Shown: in pieces, positions 11,139-22,339 of the stretch
Layout of the letters: each line of letters begins with the position of its first letter
How positions within the stretch are numbered: the stretch's first letter is position 1
Assembly (NCBI GenBank): GCA_026018925.1
Contig: JAKSZU010000002.1
Span: 88,671,975-88,735,974 of the forward strand
From: Tupaia tana
Taxonomy: Eukaryota > Chordata > Mammalia > Scandentia > Tupaiidae
Reading direction: 5' to 3'
DNA length: 64,000 nucleotides
Program-made: the position numbers and the translations under genes
Notes under the pieces: generated by a model
The model's database searches: none
The model's input: only the letters and a program-made list of their open reading frames with translations
What the model was told of the DNA's origin: nothing

Positions 11139-11275
11139 GTGTGAAACTAGAAATGGAAAATTATTGATTATAACATACATGATTAAGCCACTATACAGTA
11201 TATTCTGGATGGGAAACCACTTTTTGTATGCTGTGACAATGATTAGGGGATGAATGTACATTAATTAATACAAAT
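10535..11275 (+). mobile_element. 3'UTR of the ORF1-only (HAL1-like) element
   Basis: Sequence runs straight from the ORF1 stop into a 3' end with no endonuclease or reverse transcriptase region. Landmarks are 'gtagacaccagaggtagta', a (CA)n run, 'gaaatggaaaattattgat', 'gccactatacagtatattc' and an AT-rich end. The same 3' end recurs at 11290-11760 (+) and 24660-24835 (-). Confidence 0.7.
11103..11138 (+). repeat. (CA)n microsatellite
   Basis: About 17 CA units within the 3'UTR of the HAL1-like element; the related unit downstream has a run of A at this place. Confidence 0.9.
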
Positions 11276-11289
11276 AATTTTCAGGAAAA

Positions 11290-11775
11290 AAGTCATATTT
11301 GATGACTGCAGTAAGCTATACAGCCCCAGCTAGGTGCTACTTTATAGTATGTTCATTCTACTCACTGAGGTTTATGCCTAAAGTCAGACTTGTGTTAATG
11401 GATATGTATATATCAGCTGCACTTGCTATTGGAAATATTCAGATTAATTTAGTTCATTAGCAAATCAATAATATGGGGGAAGGCATAGAAAGCAACTGTG
11501 GATACCAGAGACAGTGTGGGAAGAGGGTGGGACATGGCAGAGGGTGAGAGATAAGGAATCAAGGATGGCAAAAAAAAAAAAAAAAAAAAAAAAAAAGCAA
11601 AATATACAGGAAACAAGAAATGGAAAATTATTTGTTGATTATAACACATATGTTGATATGCTTGATTGAGCCAATATACAGTGTATTCAGAATGGGAAAT
11701 CTCATTTTGTATGCTGTAATTATGTATAGTGAATGAATGTAAATAAATAAATTTAAATATAAATAAATAAATAAA
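11290..11775 (+). mobile_element. Second HAL1-like 3' end, tandem to the first
   Basis: Shares 'cttgctattg', 'gtggataccagagacagtg', 'gaaatggaaaattattt', 'gagccaatatacagtgtat' and 'ttttgtatgctgtaat' with 10940-11275. It has a run of about 27 A at 11571-11596 and ends in (AAAT)n. Either a truncated second insertion or a duplication. Confidence 0.7.
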
Positions 11776-11790
11776 TGGGCCAATGTACAC

Positions 11791-12062
11791 ATTTTTTGCT
11801 GAAGGGGAGGTTTTTGCTATAGGGTGCAAGTGCTCGCCAGAAAGACAGAGAGTGACAGAGACAGAAAGTGAGAAATCACCCCCACCCTGCCCCGGAGAGG
11901 ATGGCTACTTCTCAATCCCTTCTCCTCCATTCTCCTTTCGGGATCTTCAGCACACACACACATGCACCCAACATGAATTTAAGCCACCGATTCTGGGTCT
12001 CAAACCACAGTCAATTACATGGGAGTCCAGCAATGTAGCCATTACACCACCTGCTGGTCCCT
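11791..12062 (-). mobile_element. tRNA-derived SINE, long form
   Basis: Full reverse copy running from 'gctatagggtgcaagtgc' to 'ccacctgctggtccct'. Possible target duplication around 'tgtacac' on both sides. Confidence 0.9.
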
Positions 12063-12555
12063 CCTGTGTACACTCTTGATAAACAACTTGTTACCTCCCT
12101 TCCTGTAGCCCTCCTCTTTGTTATATTAATCAGCTTTGTAGGTCACCATTTCAATGAGCATTTGTCTGGAGAATCAGTCTCTTTATCCAAGTGAATTCAT
12201 CCTAGGCTCTGGCTCAGACAAACCACTTTCATTCCACTTATTGTGTCTCACTCTTCTTTTTACATTGACAGCACATGTAGTTCATCCTAAATCCACTCAG
12301 TAATTGGAGTGATATCTGTGTTAGCTAATTGACATTGTATGAAGGAAAAAGCAGCTTCTCATTTTAGTAAGACAGGAGGTGGTTTGTGATTGGTGGCCAC
12401 CAAAGTTAGTTCCTACCATTCCACAGAAAGTGAGAGGGAGCACTATCTTCCTTAATTATTACATTTCAGAGAGATGGTCCTACATTGTTGAGAAAGATGA
12501 TGAGAGGCTAATTTATATTTTAGAAATATGTTCAGAATTTTCTGAATGACTAAAG
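12063..12555. other. Unassigned intergenic sequence
   Basis: Nothing recognised. Confidence 0.45.
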
Positions 12556-12559
12556 TTTA

Positions 12560-12815
12560 TAAAAACTTAGTAAATGGTTGTGAATACCAAATACAGTGTG
12601 GGAAGAGGGTGAGTGAAGGAATAGAGTCTGAGGAAGGACATTAATGAGAAAAATAGAGAGGCAAGGCATTTATGGGACAAAGAAATTGATGATTATCTAT
12701 TGAAGATAAAATTTTATAGTACTGTCAACTGGACTGGTGAGAAATGTACATGTTGAATATTCACTTTGTAACCTAAGTAACATGAGATTGAATGTATAAA
12801 AGAAATTGAAATAAA
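12560..12815 (+). mobile_element. L1 3'UTR fragment
   Basis: Matches by eye the L1 3' ends at 24845-25096 (-) and 27236-27650 (-): 'gtctgaggaaggacat', 'attatctattgaagata', 'ctggtgagaaatgtacat', 'ttcactttgtaa' and 'gattgaatgtataaaagaaa'. Confidence 0.75.
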
Positions 12816-13162
12816 AAGAAATTTTCAAAAATAGAAATATATGCAGAATTTTCAAAGAGAAAATGATCTCACAGATTTTCTAATGTAAATCCTCTGAGAA
12901 AAAGGTAAGGAGAAGACTGAGAGAGTCTCTTATTTTCATCAGGAAGAATGAGCCTCTTCTTTTTAATTTATGTTTGTCTTTTCCATAGAAAGAGGAATAC
13001 AAAGAAATATGTTTACTGCAGCACTCTTATACAAACTTCATGTAAATAAAATTAGAAATAATCCAAATACTCCTCTAGAGGGGAAACCTGAAGTGGACCA
13101 TTTCACTGGGGAGCAGGATAGAAACATTGATATCAAAATATCTATTAAGACTATAAAGGCTT

Positions 13163-13411
13163 AGGCCAGTTTCATACCCTTCATATGGTTAAGGCAACTA
13201 GATCCCACATGACTGAATTATGTGGTTTGAGTCCCAGAACCAGTGACTTGGGAAACACACTGGGTACCTACATGTTTGTGCCCAAACCCCTGAAAGAGGG
13301 AGAGAGGAAGGAAGAGATTATGGTGCTTTCTCCTCTTCCTCTCTGTCTGTATCTCTGGCAAGTACATGACCCTATAGCTGCCCCTCACCAAAAAGGCAAT
13401 AAATAAATAAA
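13163..13411 (+). mobile_element. tRNA-derived SINE with target duplication
   Basis: Head (B box gtttgagtccc), CT-rich body and (AAAT)n tail, flanked by taaaggctt at 13154-13162 and 13412-13420. The first part of the head is degraded. Confidence 0.85.
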
Positions 13412-13420
13412 TAAAGGCTT

Positions 13421-13752
13421 TCTGAGTCATCTGTAAAGATTACTAACAAATTCCCGATTGTAATTGCTTCAAGGATGGATGTAACTGAAGATGTGGGTCA
13501 AGACTAGATGGGGTTTCTAGATAATGTTGACGTTTCTATGGCAACGTATACGGGTTGTTACCAATTCATTTGACAATGATCACTATGTTTGCCACATGAT
13601 CAAGGAACATTCCCATGTCAAACAAAATGCTTTAAACAATTTTTTAAACTTGTTTTAATTATCTGATTTCTTTACTACACGCGATAACATCACTGGTGAT
13701 TTCGACTACCTATTTGGGTATTACCTATATCAGTTTGATTAATCAGTTAAAC
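13421..13752. other. Unassigned intergenic sequence
   Basis: Nothing recognised. Confidence 0.4.
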
Positions 13753-14007
13753 TTTTTTTTTTTTTAAATTTTCATCATAGGGGATGTGTACTTGCTAGAG
13801 AGAGACACAGACAGAGGGAAAGTGAGAAATCTGCCCCCAGATTGTGATCATGCCACAATCCCTTCTCCGCTCTCCTCTTAGGATTGTGAGCACAACATGC
13901 ACATGCACCTGGCATGTTTTTCCAGCTGCTGGGTTTGGGATTCAAACTGCAGAGTCAGCCTTTGGGGATCTAGTGCCTTAACCATCACACCCTCTACTAG
14001 TCTCAGT
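13753..14007 (-). mobile_element. tRNA-derived SINE with target duplication
   Basis: Reverse copy with a poly-T start, flanked by cagttaaact on the left and cagttaact on the right. Confidence 0.9.
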
Positions 14008-14989
14008 CAGTTAACTTTTATTTTTTTAAGATTAATATCTGGAACTATCCAGCTCAGAGTAAAAAATGTACATCTGTATTTGCTTGGGGTGAAGTTTTTC
14101 TTGCTCCCTCCAGCCTTTGTTCAAAAATGGAAAACTGTTCAATTTAAAGAACAGGCTTTGCATGCACATAAAGTCATAGGTACCACCCATTTCTTTTATA
14201 CCAGATTCTCTTTTGAAAGATAAACATATAAAGGCACTATTCTTCTTATTTCTACTTCTTCAAGTTGTGTGCATATGTGGGAGGAGGAGGTAGGAGGATG
14301 AGTGACAGAGGTTAGGGTTATATGTAAAGTACGGCTGTTACTATTTACATATTTAGTAATTCAATCTGCTGCCTCCAAACAGTCACTTGAATACCACCTG
14401 GTGTTGTCCCACAAGTCCATCAGCACTTCTCAACCCAAATTCATTATCTTTCAGTCTTCTTCCCACTGCCCTAGAGGTTTAAGTGTTTACGTATGACAAT
14501 TTAAATAGATTGTGATCGTGGTCATTCTAAGAGAACATGCAATGTGCCTTTTAATGGTTTGATTATTTTGCTGATGTTTTTGAACCACTATAAGTTCATA
14601 ACTGCTGTATCCATCCCTTTATAAAAACTTGGCTTTTGAGTCTTTTGTATAGCATTAGACATGCTATTAAATTGTGATCTTGTGAGCTCACAGAACTTTA
14701 AAGGAATGCAGCAATGGTTTTACCTGAGCTCTTACATTAATGTTCGTTGAATCTGGCTTCAATTGCAATTTAACAAACTACTTGTCTGTCTGTGGCTAAA
14801 GATTAATTTCTATGAATTTCTTTTCCTTATGAATTATAACCTTTTATATACTCTCCAAAAATTTTTATAGAAATTTAGTTCTTTAAGTACTACTGTACTT
14901 CCATGCTGGTGTGATTCAGAATTATTTTACTAATAGCTGGGAGTGCAATCTAATTTTTCAAAGAATAATCCCTTTAAAAAATGAATGTA
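14008..14989. other. Unassigned intergenic sequence
   Basis: AT-rich, with no recognised gene or repeat. Confidence 0.45.
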
Positions 14990-15290
14990 GGAGCCATCAG
15001 GTTCTATAGTGGTTAAGGTGCTAGAATCCCACATGGCTATCTGCAGTTCTAATCTCAGACCTAGAGGCTTGAAAAATCACACAGGGTGCATGTGCATACA
15101 TGCCCAAAATCCTGAGAAGAGACTGGAGAAGGAATTACAACATGGCCATCTCTCCATCCCCACCCTAGGGGGTGATTTCTCACTTTCCCTCTTTCTGTCT
15201 CTTTCTGATGAGCGCATAAGCCCTATGGCAAAGGAAAAACAAAAATAAAGCACCTTAATGAATGAATGAATGAATGAATGAATGAATTGA
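14990..15290 (+). mobile_element. tRNA-derived SINE, long form, with (GAAT)n tail
   Basis: Head 'tctatagtggttaagg', body, CT-rich part and 'ccctatggcaaagg', followed by a (GAAT)n run at about 15258-15287 grown from the tail. Confidence 0.85.
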
Positions 15291-15293
15291 ATA

Positions 15294-15592
15294 TAAAGCT
15301 GGTTCTGTAGCCTAGTAGATAAGGGAGCCAAATCCCACATGACTGACCATAGTTTAAATCCTGGCTTCAGCAAGTAGAAAAACATGTCAAGTAGGGGTTT
15401 GTTAGTGTGTGTGTATGTGTGTGTGTGTGTGTGTTCCCCAATAGTGACACAATGGAGAAATGGAGAACCATGACCATGTCCCATTGGGGGCTACTTTCTC
15501 CCTCTGCCTTTTCCTCTTTCTTTGTCTCCTGTGAGCACACATCCCCTCTGGATAACAAAAAACAAAAACAAAAAAACATTTTAAAAAAAAGT
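15294..15592 (+). mobile_element. tRNA-derived SINE, diverged subfamily
   Basis: A box 'gtagcctagtagataag' and 'gagccaaatcccacatgac' as in the copy at 53058. It contains a (GT)n run at about 15402-15434, 'gagaaatggag' and an A-rich tail. Confidence 0.8.
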
Positions 15593-15599
15593 CAAAATA

Positions 15600-15785
15600 G
15601 GTCCAGCCTCTGTAGCACAGTCAGTATACCAGATTGCAGAGGTGGAAGCCACATGATGGCTGCAATTGAAGTCTCTGTCCTAGTCAGCCAAAAAACATGT
15701 GAACTATACTCATATGTGCCTAGGTTTCTGGTGGGCTAAAGGATTGGGGAAAGGGGATTGAGGAGTGACCAAGTTTTTTGGAAAG

Positions 15786-15832
<47 letters not shown>

Positions 15833-15870
15833 GGTGCATGCTCTATCTTGAATTTTTAAAAAATCCAAAA
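15600..15870 (+). mobile_element. Degenerate tRNA-derived SINE with (TC)n expansion
   Basis: A-box-like 'tgtagcacagtcag' head. A run of about 20 TC units at 15790-15829 replaces the CT-rich body, followed by an A-rich end. Confidence 0.6.
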
Positions 15871-16016
15871 ATATATATACTCTAGAGAGTTTTTGTGGTA
15901 CTACTTGATTTCTATTCAATCCTATATAATGATATCATTGATTCAATGATAAATTCAATGCATGTTGTGAACCATGTGTAATAGGTATGAGTTGACCCTG
16001 TACAGAAAGGAATTGA

Positions 16017-16482
16017 TGTTGTAGAGTGCCACCGAATGAACGACCACCAAAGCCAGGTTAAGTTTAAAGGGAATCTTTATTAGCTGACCAGCGACTACAG
16101 TCTGAGGCTCGGGGAGAAGCAGGGACAGAGTCAGAACTGTAGCCCTGACTGAAGTTGGAGTAGTCTTTTTAAAGGGGCTCAGTTACCAGGGGTTTCTATG
16201 CAAGCAGTTACAGAAGCTGAATCAAGCAGGTTAATTAGTTCTGAGGGGAGTGGGGTTTCCATGCAAGCAGTTACACTGCTAAACAAAAGGGTTTCAGACT
16301 AGTTAGCAAAGACAGTAACAGGTACAGGATGTGGTTTTGGATATCGTTTTCTATATGGCTAGCACAAGCTATTTTCTGGGAACAGCAAGCAGATTTACAG
16401 AAGCAGACAGCCATGTTAGGGTAAAGGAATAAAATGGACAAACAGTTGTTCATGTGCAAGATCTAATATGCGGCCTTCCACA
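16017..16482 (-). mobile_element. Solo LTR of an endogenous retrovirus (ERV1-like)
   Basis: On the minus strand the 466-bp element starts TGTGGAAGG and ends CTCTACAACA, the TG...CA ends of an LTR. It has a TATA-like ctttaaaaag at about 16165-16174, an AATAAA signal at 16076-16081 and an internal direct repeat (catgcaagcagttac, twice about 65 bp apart) that could have been enhancer sequence. No internal viral region or second LTR follows, so it carries no viral genes. Class is inferred from layout only. Confidence 0.75.
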
Positions 16483-16894
16483 TTACAAATAAAATAGGAA
16501 CATGATGACAAGATAGGTGTGTAACCAGTCCTCAGGTACATACAGCGCTGAGCAGATAATTATCACTACTAACCAGAAATCAGCTCACATTCAAACTTTT
16601 GAGCATACTATGAGACCGATTGCTAAATCAATACTAAGTATATGCCATATTCTGATATTTTTTATGTATTTATGTATTAAAATATCTACTTCAATGTTTT
16701 TTCATCACACATTTTTATTGAACTATGAAGGGAATGTGAGATAGACACATCACTTGGTAGCAGACTTTTAAAGCAATTCACAACTTAATGAAATTCCCAA
16801 AGAAAAATTTACTTTATGTATTCTGTAAGACAGCTGTACAATGAAACAAACCAAACTTATTTGAGGGCTCATAAAATTCTCTCTTGTATGGAGT

Positions 16895-17143
16895 TTGTTT
16901 GTTTGTTTGTTTGTTTTTGCCATAGGGCACATGTGCTTGCCAGAAATAGAGGGAAAGTGAGAAATGACCCCCCTCCCCCAGGGGGATGGCCATGCTATAA
17001 TCCTTTCTCTTCCATTATCCTCTCAGGATTTTGGGCACCCACATAAGTGACTGGCATGATTGTCAAGCTACCGGGTCTGGGCCTTGAATTGCAGTCAGCC
17101 ATGTGGGAGTTCAGAGCCTTAACTACCATGCCATAGGCTGTCC
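16895..17143 (-). mobile_element. tRNA-derived SINE with (GTTT)n start
   Basis: Reverse copy: (GTTT)n from the tail, 'gccatagggcacatgtgc', C-rich patch and 'ccttaactaccatgcc', inserted into duplication copy 1. Confidence 0.85.
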
Positions 17144-17849
17144 CCAGTACCCAGGTCTTTTAACTCATTATTTGTGACCCTCAGTCCCCCTCCCCCACCC
17201 TGCCCCCGCACCGATTTGTGGGTGTCAGACAGAATCTGATGCAATAATGAACTTACCCAAAGCAGTAGCCATGCAAGCAGTGAGCTACCATTGCAATATC
17301 AGCACCCAAATCTTATACTTGTAATTCGGAGGAGACTGCTAGTGGTTTCTCTTCTCCTTGAATTCTCTATGCAATATGTTAAATCAACAGATAGTGTAAG
17401 AGCCAATACTTTATTTTCTCATCAATGAGTTAGAAATGCTTCCAGATAATATTTTCGGAACTTCATATAATTGATACATACATTTTTTTTTTTTGCCTTT
17501 GCTAAATGATATACTTGTAAGTACATTTTTGGAGACTTGTTCTTTTGAAACAAGGTTAATCGTAAAGTTGAAGATAAAAAGAAATAAGGTCCATCAGATG
17601 GAGTTACCTATCTGCTTCTCTACCCACTCTGCTTATATTAGAGAAGAAATTTAGTCAATTCCCATTAGATCCTTAAATGCATTTTTTTGTTCTGTTCTCC
17701 ATTCCACTGTCTTAAATAAAATATCCAATATGTTATGCTTGGTTAAGTCTGTTCTAACATTTGTCTTAAGAATCACTTTAAAATGTGGGAGTTCAATATT
17801 TCTAAAGCAAAATTTTTAGACCTTAAATGTGGGAAAATTAATATGAACT

Positions 17850-18095
17850 TTTTTTTTCCTTGAATGACAGAGAGCATGTATACATGCACAAGAAAGACTG
17901 AGAGATAGAGAAAGCACCCCTCAACCCCATGGGACCTAGTCATACTGTAATCTTTCTTCCTCCAGTTCTCCATGCTATCAGTTTCTTGGGCACAAGTATG
18001 TGCTGGTATGTTCCACTAAAGATGAGATTCAACCCTAATCATCTTTGTAGGATCCAGCTTTTTCTACACAGCCTTTAGCCATTGCACTATGACAT
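17850..18095 (-). mobile_element. tRNA-derived SINE, diverged
   Basis: Poly-T start, 'gagagcatgtatacatgc', 'gagaaagcacccctcaac' and 'ttagccattgcactatgac'. Inserted into duplication copy 1. Confidence 0.75.
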
Positions 18096-18123
18096 AAAGC
18101 TTAACCTATTAAAAAATAAGTTT

Positions 18124-18385
18124 GGTGGGACAAACAAGTGGTGTGGCGGTTAAGGTGCTGGACTCCCATATGGTCAATCGTGATTCGAGTCCCAGACCAG
18201 TGGCCTGAAAATGATGCTCAGCACATGTGCATGCATGCCCAAAATCCTTAGAGGAAAGTGGAGAAGAAGGGATTGTGGTGTGGCCATTTCCCTTGGGGAA
18301 TGATTTCTCATTTTCCTTCTCATTGTGTCTCTCTTTCTCTGGATAGCACATGTACCCTATGGCAAAAACTTTAAACAAATAAATA
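18124..18385 (+). mobile_element. tRNA-derived SINE, long form
   Basis: A box 'tggtgtggcggttaagg', B box 'gattcgagtccc' and a body with 'gccctatggcaaaaact' -type end. Immediately followed by another copy. Confidence 0.9.
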
Positions 18386-18386
18386 T

Positions 18387-18655
18387 GGGACCAGCGCATG
18401 ATGTGGTGGTTAAGGCAGTTGGATGCCACATGGCAGACTGTGTGGTTGAAGTCTGGGGCCTAGCAGCTTGAGAAACATGTAGCACATGTATACATGCATC
18501 CACAAAGTCCCAAAAGGAGGGAGAAATGGAGAAGGGATTATGGCATGACAATTTCCCATAGTGCTTTCTCACTCTCCCTACCCCAGCTTCTTTTACTTTC
18601 GCTCTGGTGAGTGTATGTACTCTCTGGCAAAAATTTAAAAATTAAAATGAATAAA
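18387..18655 (+). mobile_element. tRNA-derived SINE, long form, tandem to previous
   Basis: Starts 'gggaccagcgcatgatgtgg' right behind the A-rich tail of the preceding copy; ends in an (AAAT)-type tail. Confidence 0.9.
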
Positions 18656-18954
18656 TATGAAGTAAAAGTGAAGCATTATGCATTAAGTTCAAAATCATGT
18701 GCTATTTTAGAAAGCAATCTTTTTCTTCTTAAAAAGCACTTTGTCATATAAGTAAACAACTTGCATTTTTAAGAGAAATTACATTGTTAGTTTTGTCTCG
18801 ACCTTACAATAAGATCAAGATTTATGCAAAGGTATTAGAAAAATTAAAAAATGCAATTAAGAACTGAAAGTGATAAATAACCAAGATTTTATTTAACTGG
18901 AACAATTGTTAGAACACAAGCAGTGAAACGCAATCAGAAGCCTAGGGCAGATCC

Positions 18955-19370
18955 ACATCATTATGCATTGAATTGTGTCCCCTAAAAGATAGATCAACAT
19001 CCTAACCCCTTGTACCTCAGAATGTGAACTTATTTGCAAATAAGATATAATTAGTTGAAACAGGGTCATTCATGAGTAAGGTGGGCCCCTGCAGTATGAC
19101 TCGTGTCCTTACAAGAAGAAGGCCATTTGAAAACACAGGTAAAATAGTATGTGAAAACAGAGGATTGGAGATTCATTGACAAGCCAAAAAATACTAAGGA
19201 TTTCTGGCAAGCTATACATGATAGGAAGAGGCAAGTATGGATCCCTTTGCAGGTTTTGAGGGAGTGTGGCCTTGCTGGCATCTTGATTTGGATTAATATC
19301 CTCCAGAGCTATGAAACAATATATTGCTATTGTTTTAAGCCACCTAGTTTGTGGGGGTCCTCAAAAAGCT
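18955..19370 (+). mobile_element. MaLR (MLT1-type) LTR
   Basis: Matches the familiar MLT1 pattern: 'gaattgtgtcccctaaaa', 'tacctcagaatgtgaac', 'aggtgggcccctgcagtatg', 'gtccttacaagaagaagg' and near the end 'tgttttaagccacctag'. Old and diverged. Confidence 0.75.
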
Positions 19371-19689
19371 CATGTGTTAAAAGATTTCCATGAATTTAAA
19401 TTTTAATCCACCAAGATAAATTTCTACTTTAATTCTGCTTTCCACACACTTTTTAAAGTTTTCATATAGATTAGAAAATGAAATGGAGTGGGGATGGGCA
19501 ATCAGAGAAATGAAGGTTAAACTAGAAGTAGTATAGAGAACAGACTCCTGAAAACATAGCATATAAATCAAATATGTTGGGCCCTGTGGCTTAATGGTTG
19601 AGGGAGTAAGGAAGTTTTTCCCCAGTTTTCTTTAAGGAGTTTTATAGTCTGGTAGTGCCAGATAGTAAGGAGATTCTCAAAATTTTAAA

Positions 19690-20105
19690 CCCACTGTTAT
19701 AGTCTGCTATTGTATTACAAACAAATATCTGAGACTGGGTGATTTATGAAGAATAGACTGAGTGATTGTAGTGTCTAGAAATCCAAAGGTATTGGGCTGA
19801 CATCAACCTGGCCTGACAATGCGGCAGACAGAAACAGAGAGGATGATGGGAACATGCAGAGAAAGATATTTGAAAGCAGCCATCTTCCTTTTAGGACAAT
19901 ACACTCTTCCACCTAACCACTTCTCATGAGGGCTAGGAAATCCATTCATGAGAGCAATGCCTTCATGATCAAATCAATGCCTGTTAGGACTCACTTCTTA
20001 AAGATCTCAACACTTCCCGGTGGCATTATATTAGGGACCGAAGCCAAAACATGAACTTTTGTGAGATAAATCATTATACAAACCATAATACTCCAAATGA
20101 TATGG
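19690..20105 (-). mobile_element. MaLR-type LTR (reverse)
   Basis: Begins with 'atctgagactgggtgattta', carries 'catgagggctaggaaatcc' -type blocks and 'ttcacttcttaaagatctc', and ends 'gaagccaaaacatgaac'. This is the reverse order of an MST/MLT1-like LTR. Name uncertain. Confidence 0.6.
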
Positions 20106-20109
20106 TAAT

Positions 20110-20955
20110 ACTAAAGGAAAGCAATTGAAAGAGCTTCTAGGGGCCAAAGCTGTAACAATATGAGCAAGAAAATAAGTACAGTAGTATTAAATTATAAACC
20201 AAAGAATAAAATTAGTATCAATGTGATCATACTGATATAAGTAAGTAATTAAATATATACATGAATGAGAGAAAAGAGATACCCTGCAGAAGAATTCAAA
20301 ACAATTTATGTAGAGGTTCTCGCTTGGTAGGTAGAGCAAAACTCCAACTCTAAGTCTTGGCAGTGAATAGTGCCTTCATTCCAAAGAGAATGATATGACA
20401 AATGGGAAAATAAGCAATTCTATGGTAGGCAACTCTGACAAACATTACCTCAGACAATGGATTAACCCCAGAAGCGATAAGTCATATTGAGAGTATGCCA
20501 CCAATATTATGTCATCAACAGTATGGTTTGCAAGAATGGCACTTTACCTGTATGACCTCCCTCTCAAAATCTCATAATTCTAATTTGATTGTGAAGAAAA
20601 CATCATACAATCCCAACTGAACATACAAAGTATCTATCCTGTAATCCACTAAACCATTGAGGTCATCAGAAAAATGTAAAGTCTGAAAAATTGTCACAAC
20701 CAAAAGGCTCTTAAGGAACCAAAGTCATTAAATGTATGGTATCCTAAATAGGATCCTTAAAGAGAAAAATGTAGGTTAAAAATAAGGAAACTAAATTATG
20801 AATTTCAGTTAATTTTATCAATAGTGTTCATTAATTATGAGAAATAATCATACTAATGTAAGATGTTAATAACAGGGAGAACTAGGTATGGGGAGGTAGG
20901 AACTCTGTTACTATCTTTGCAATCTTCTAATATTTTAAAATCAAAAGTTAATTAT
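20110..20955 (+). mobile_element. Old LINE 3' end (L1M/HAL1-type)
   Basis: The end 'ggaactctgttactatctttgcaa' (given in part) followed by 'tctaatattttaaaatcaaa' is typical of old L1-related 3'UTRs. Upstream sequence is AT-rich and diverged; the left boundary is a guess. Confidence 0.5.
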
Positions 20956-20974
20956 ATAATAATAATAGCATGTA

Positions 20975-21017
20975 TATATATGTGTGTGTGAGTGTGTGTG
21001 TATATATATATATATAC
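20975..21017 (+). repeat. (TA)/(TG) microsatellite
   Basis: Mixed TA and TG dinucleotide run at the left edge of duplication copy 2. Confidence 0.85.
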
Positions 21018-21659
21018 TAGTTCAATGTTTTGTCACTACGCATTTGTTTTTAACTTTAAAGGAAACATGAAATAAATCCTTAACTAATTACTGAATTTTA
21101 AGATAATTAAAATCTTAATGAAGTTCCCCAAAGAAGAATTTATTCCATGTATTTTTTAAAGATAGATCCACATTAAAACAAACTAAGCTAATTTGAGAGT
21201 ACATGAAATTCACTTGTGTACCCAGCTCCTTTACCCAATAGTTGTCCTGACTGGTGGGTGCTGGAGTCTGATGTGATGACTAACATTTACTCAAAGCTGT
21301 TGCCATGCATGGTAATGAACTACCTCTGAAATACCAACACCCAAATCCTATACTTGTAATTCAGAGGAGTCAACAAATGATTTTCTCTTCTCCTTTAATT
21401 CTCTATGCAATATGTTAAATCAACAGATGAAAAAGAGAAGCTAATATTTTCTTTTTTCATTAATGAGTCGGACAAGCTTCCAAATGACTGCTACTAGAGG
21501 TGATATTTTTAGATCTGCATATAATGAAAGAGTCTATCTTTTAACCTTTGCTAAGTGATATATTTATAAATATATTTATAAAGGTTCTTGTTCTTTTCAA
21601 ATTAAGCTTAATGGTGAAATGAAACAAGGTCTGTCAGATGGAGTTACCAATCATTTGTT

Positions 21660-21940
21660 GTTTGGTTTTTGTTTCTTTATTCTTTTCAGGTTTTCACCAT
21701 AGGGCACATGTGCTCACCAGAGAGACAGAGAGAGAGAGAGACAGAGAAAGAGAGAAAGTGAGAAATCTCATCCCAGGGAGAATGACTATGCTGCAATCCC
21801 TTCTCCATTCTCCTCTTGGGATCCTGGCCACACATGCACATGCTCCAGCATGATTTTCAAGCCACTGGGTCTGAGAGTTGAACCATGATTGCCTCATGAA
21901 AATCTAGTGTCTTAAGCACCACACCTCTTGCTGAATCCCC
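21660..21940 (-). mobile_element. tRNA-derived SINE
   Basis: Reverse copy: 'caccatagggcacatgtgc', GA-rich run, 'gagaatgactatgctgcaat' and 'ccttaagcaccacacctc' -like end. Inserted into duplication copy 2. Confidence 0.85.
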
Positions 21941-21974
21941 TAAGATTTGTTTCAGTAGTAACTTTAAAGTATGG

Positions 21975-22200
21975 GAGTTTGGGCCAATTGCAGGCACAGG
22001 GTTCTGTGCTTGTGGACCCACACTTCAAGGTCCCAGAGTCTCATCCTGAGGTTTCCCTGTACCTCCCAGGCATGCATGCACACACTCTTGATCCAGTCTG
22101 ACTGAGACGAGGTTATGTTGTGAAGAGGGGACTCTTTTGGGGGTGTCTCTTTCTCTCTATCTCTCTCACTCATGGGAGAAATAAATTAATAAAATTTAAA
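21975..22200 (+). mobile_element. Degenerate tRNA-derived SINE (variant)
   Basis: Has the CT-rich late body ('gtctctttctctctatctc') and an (AAAT)-like tail, but a head unlike the main family ('gggccaattgcaggcacag'). Inserted into duplication copy 2. Confidence 0.5.
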
Positions 22201-22339
22201 AATGTGTAGGAGTTTATTATTTTTAAAGCAGGGTTACATATACCATAAATACTTTGTTAATGTTAACTCTTTAATAAAAATAAGTTATAAAGTTCAATTG
22301 GTGTGTACATGTGTGTGTGTGTGTATCCTTAGACTAGTA

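Larger units (their letters stand above)
16660..18123 (+). repeat. Local direct duplication, copy 1
   Basis: Shares several long blocks in the same order with 21025-22290: 'cacccaaatcttatacttg', 'ctctatgcaatatgttaaat', 'ccatcagatggagttacc', 'gtgggagttcaatatttcta' and 'taaaaaataagttt'. Two SINEs (16895-17143 and 17850-18095, both -) interrupt this copy at places where copy 2 is uninterrupted. Confidence 0.85.
21025..22290 (+). repeat. Local direct duplication, copy 2
   Basis: Same block order as 16660-18123, interrupted by a reverse SINE (21660-21940) and a forward variant SINE (21975-22200), neither of which is present in copy 1. Confidence 0.85.

Noticed and set aside
16017..16482. Retroviral genes next to the LTR
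   Set aside because: No gag, pol or env similarity was seen on either side; the LTR is solo.
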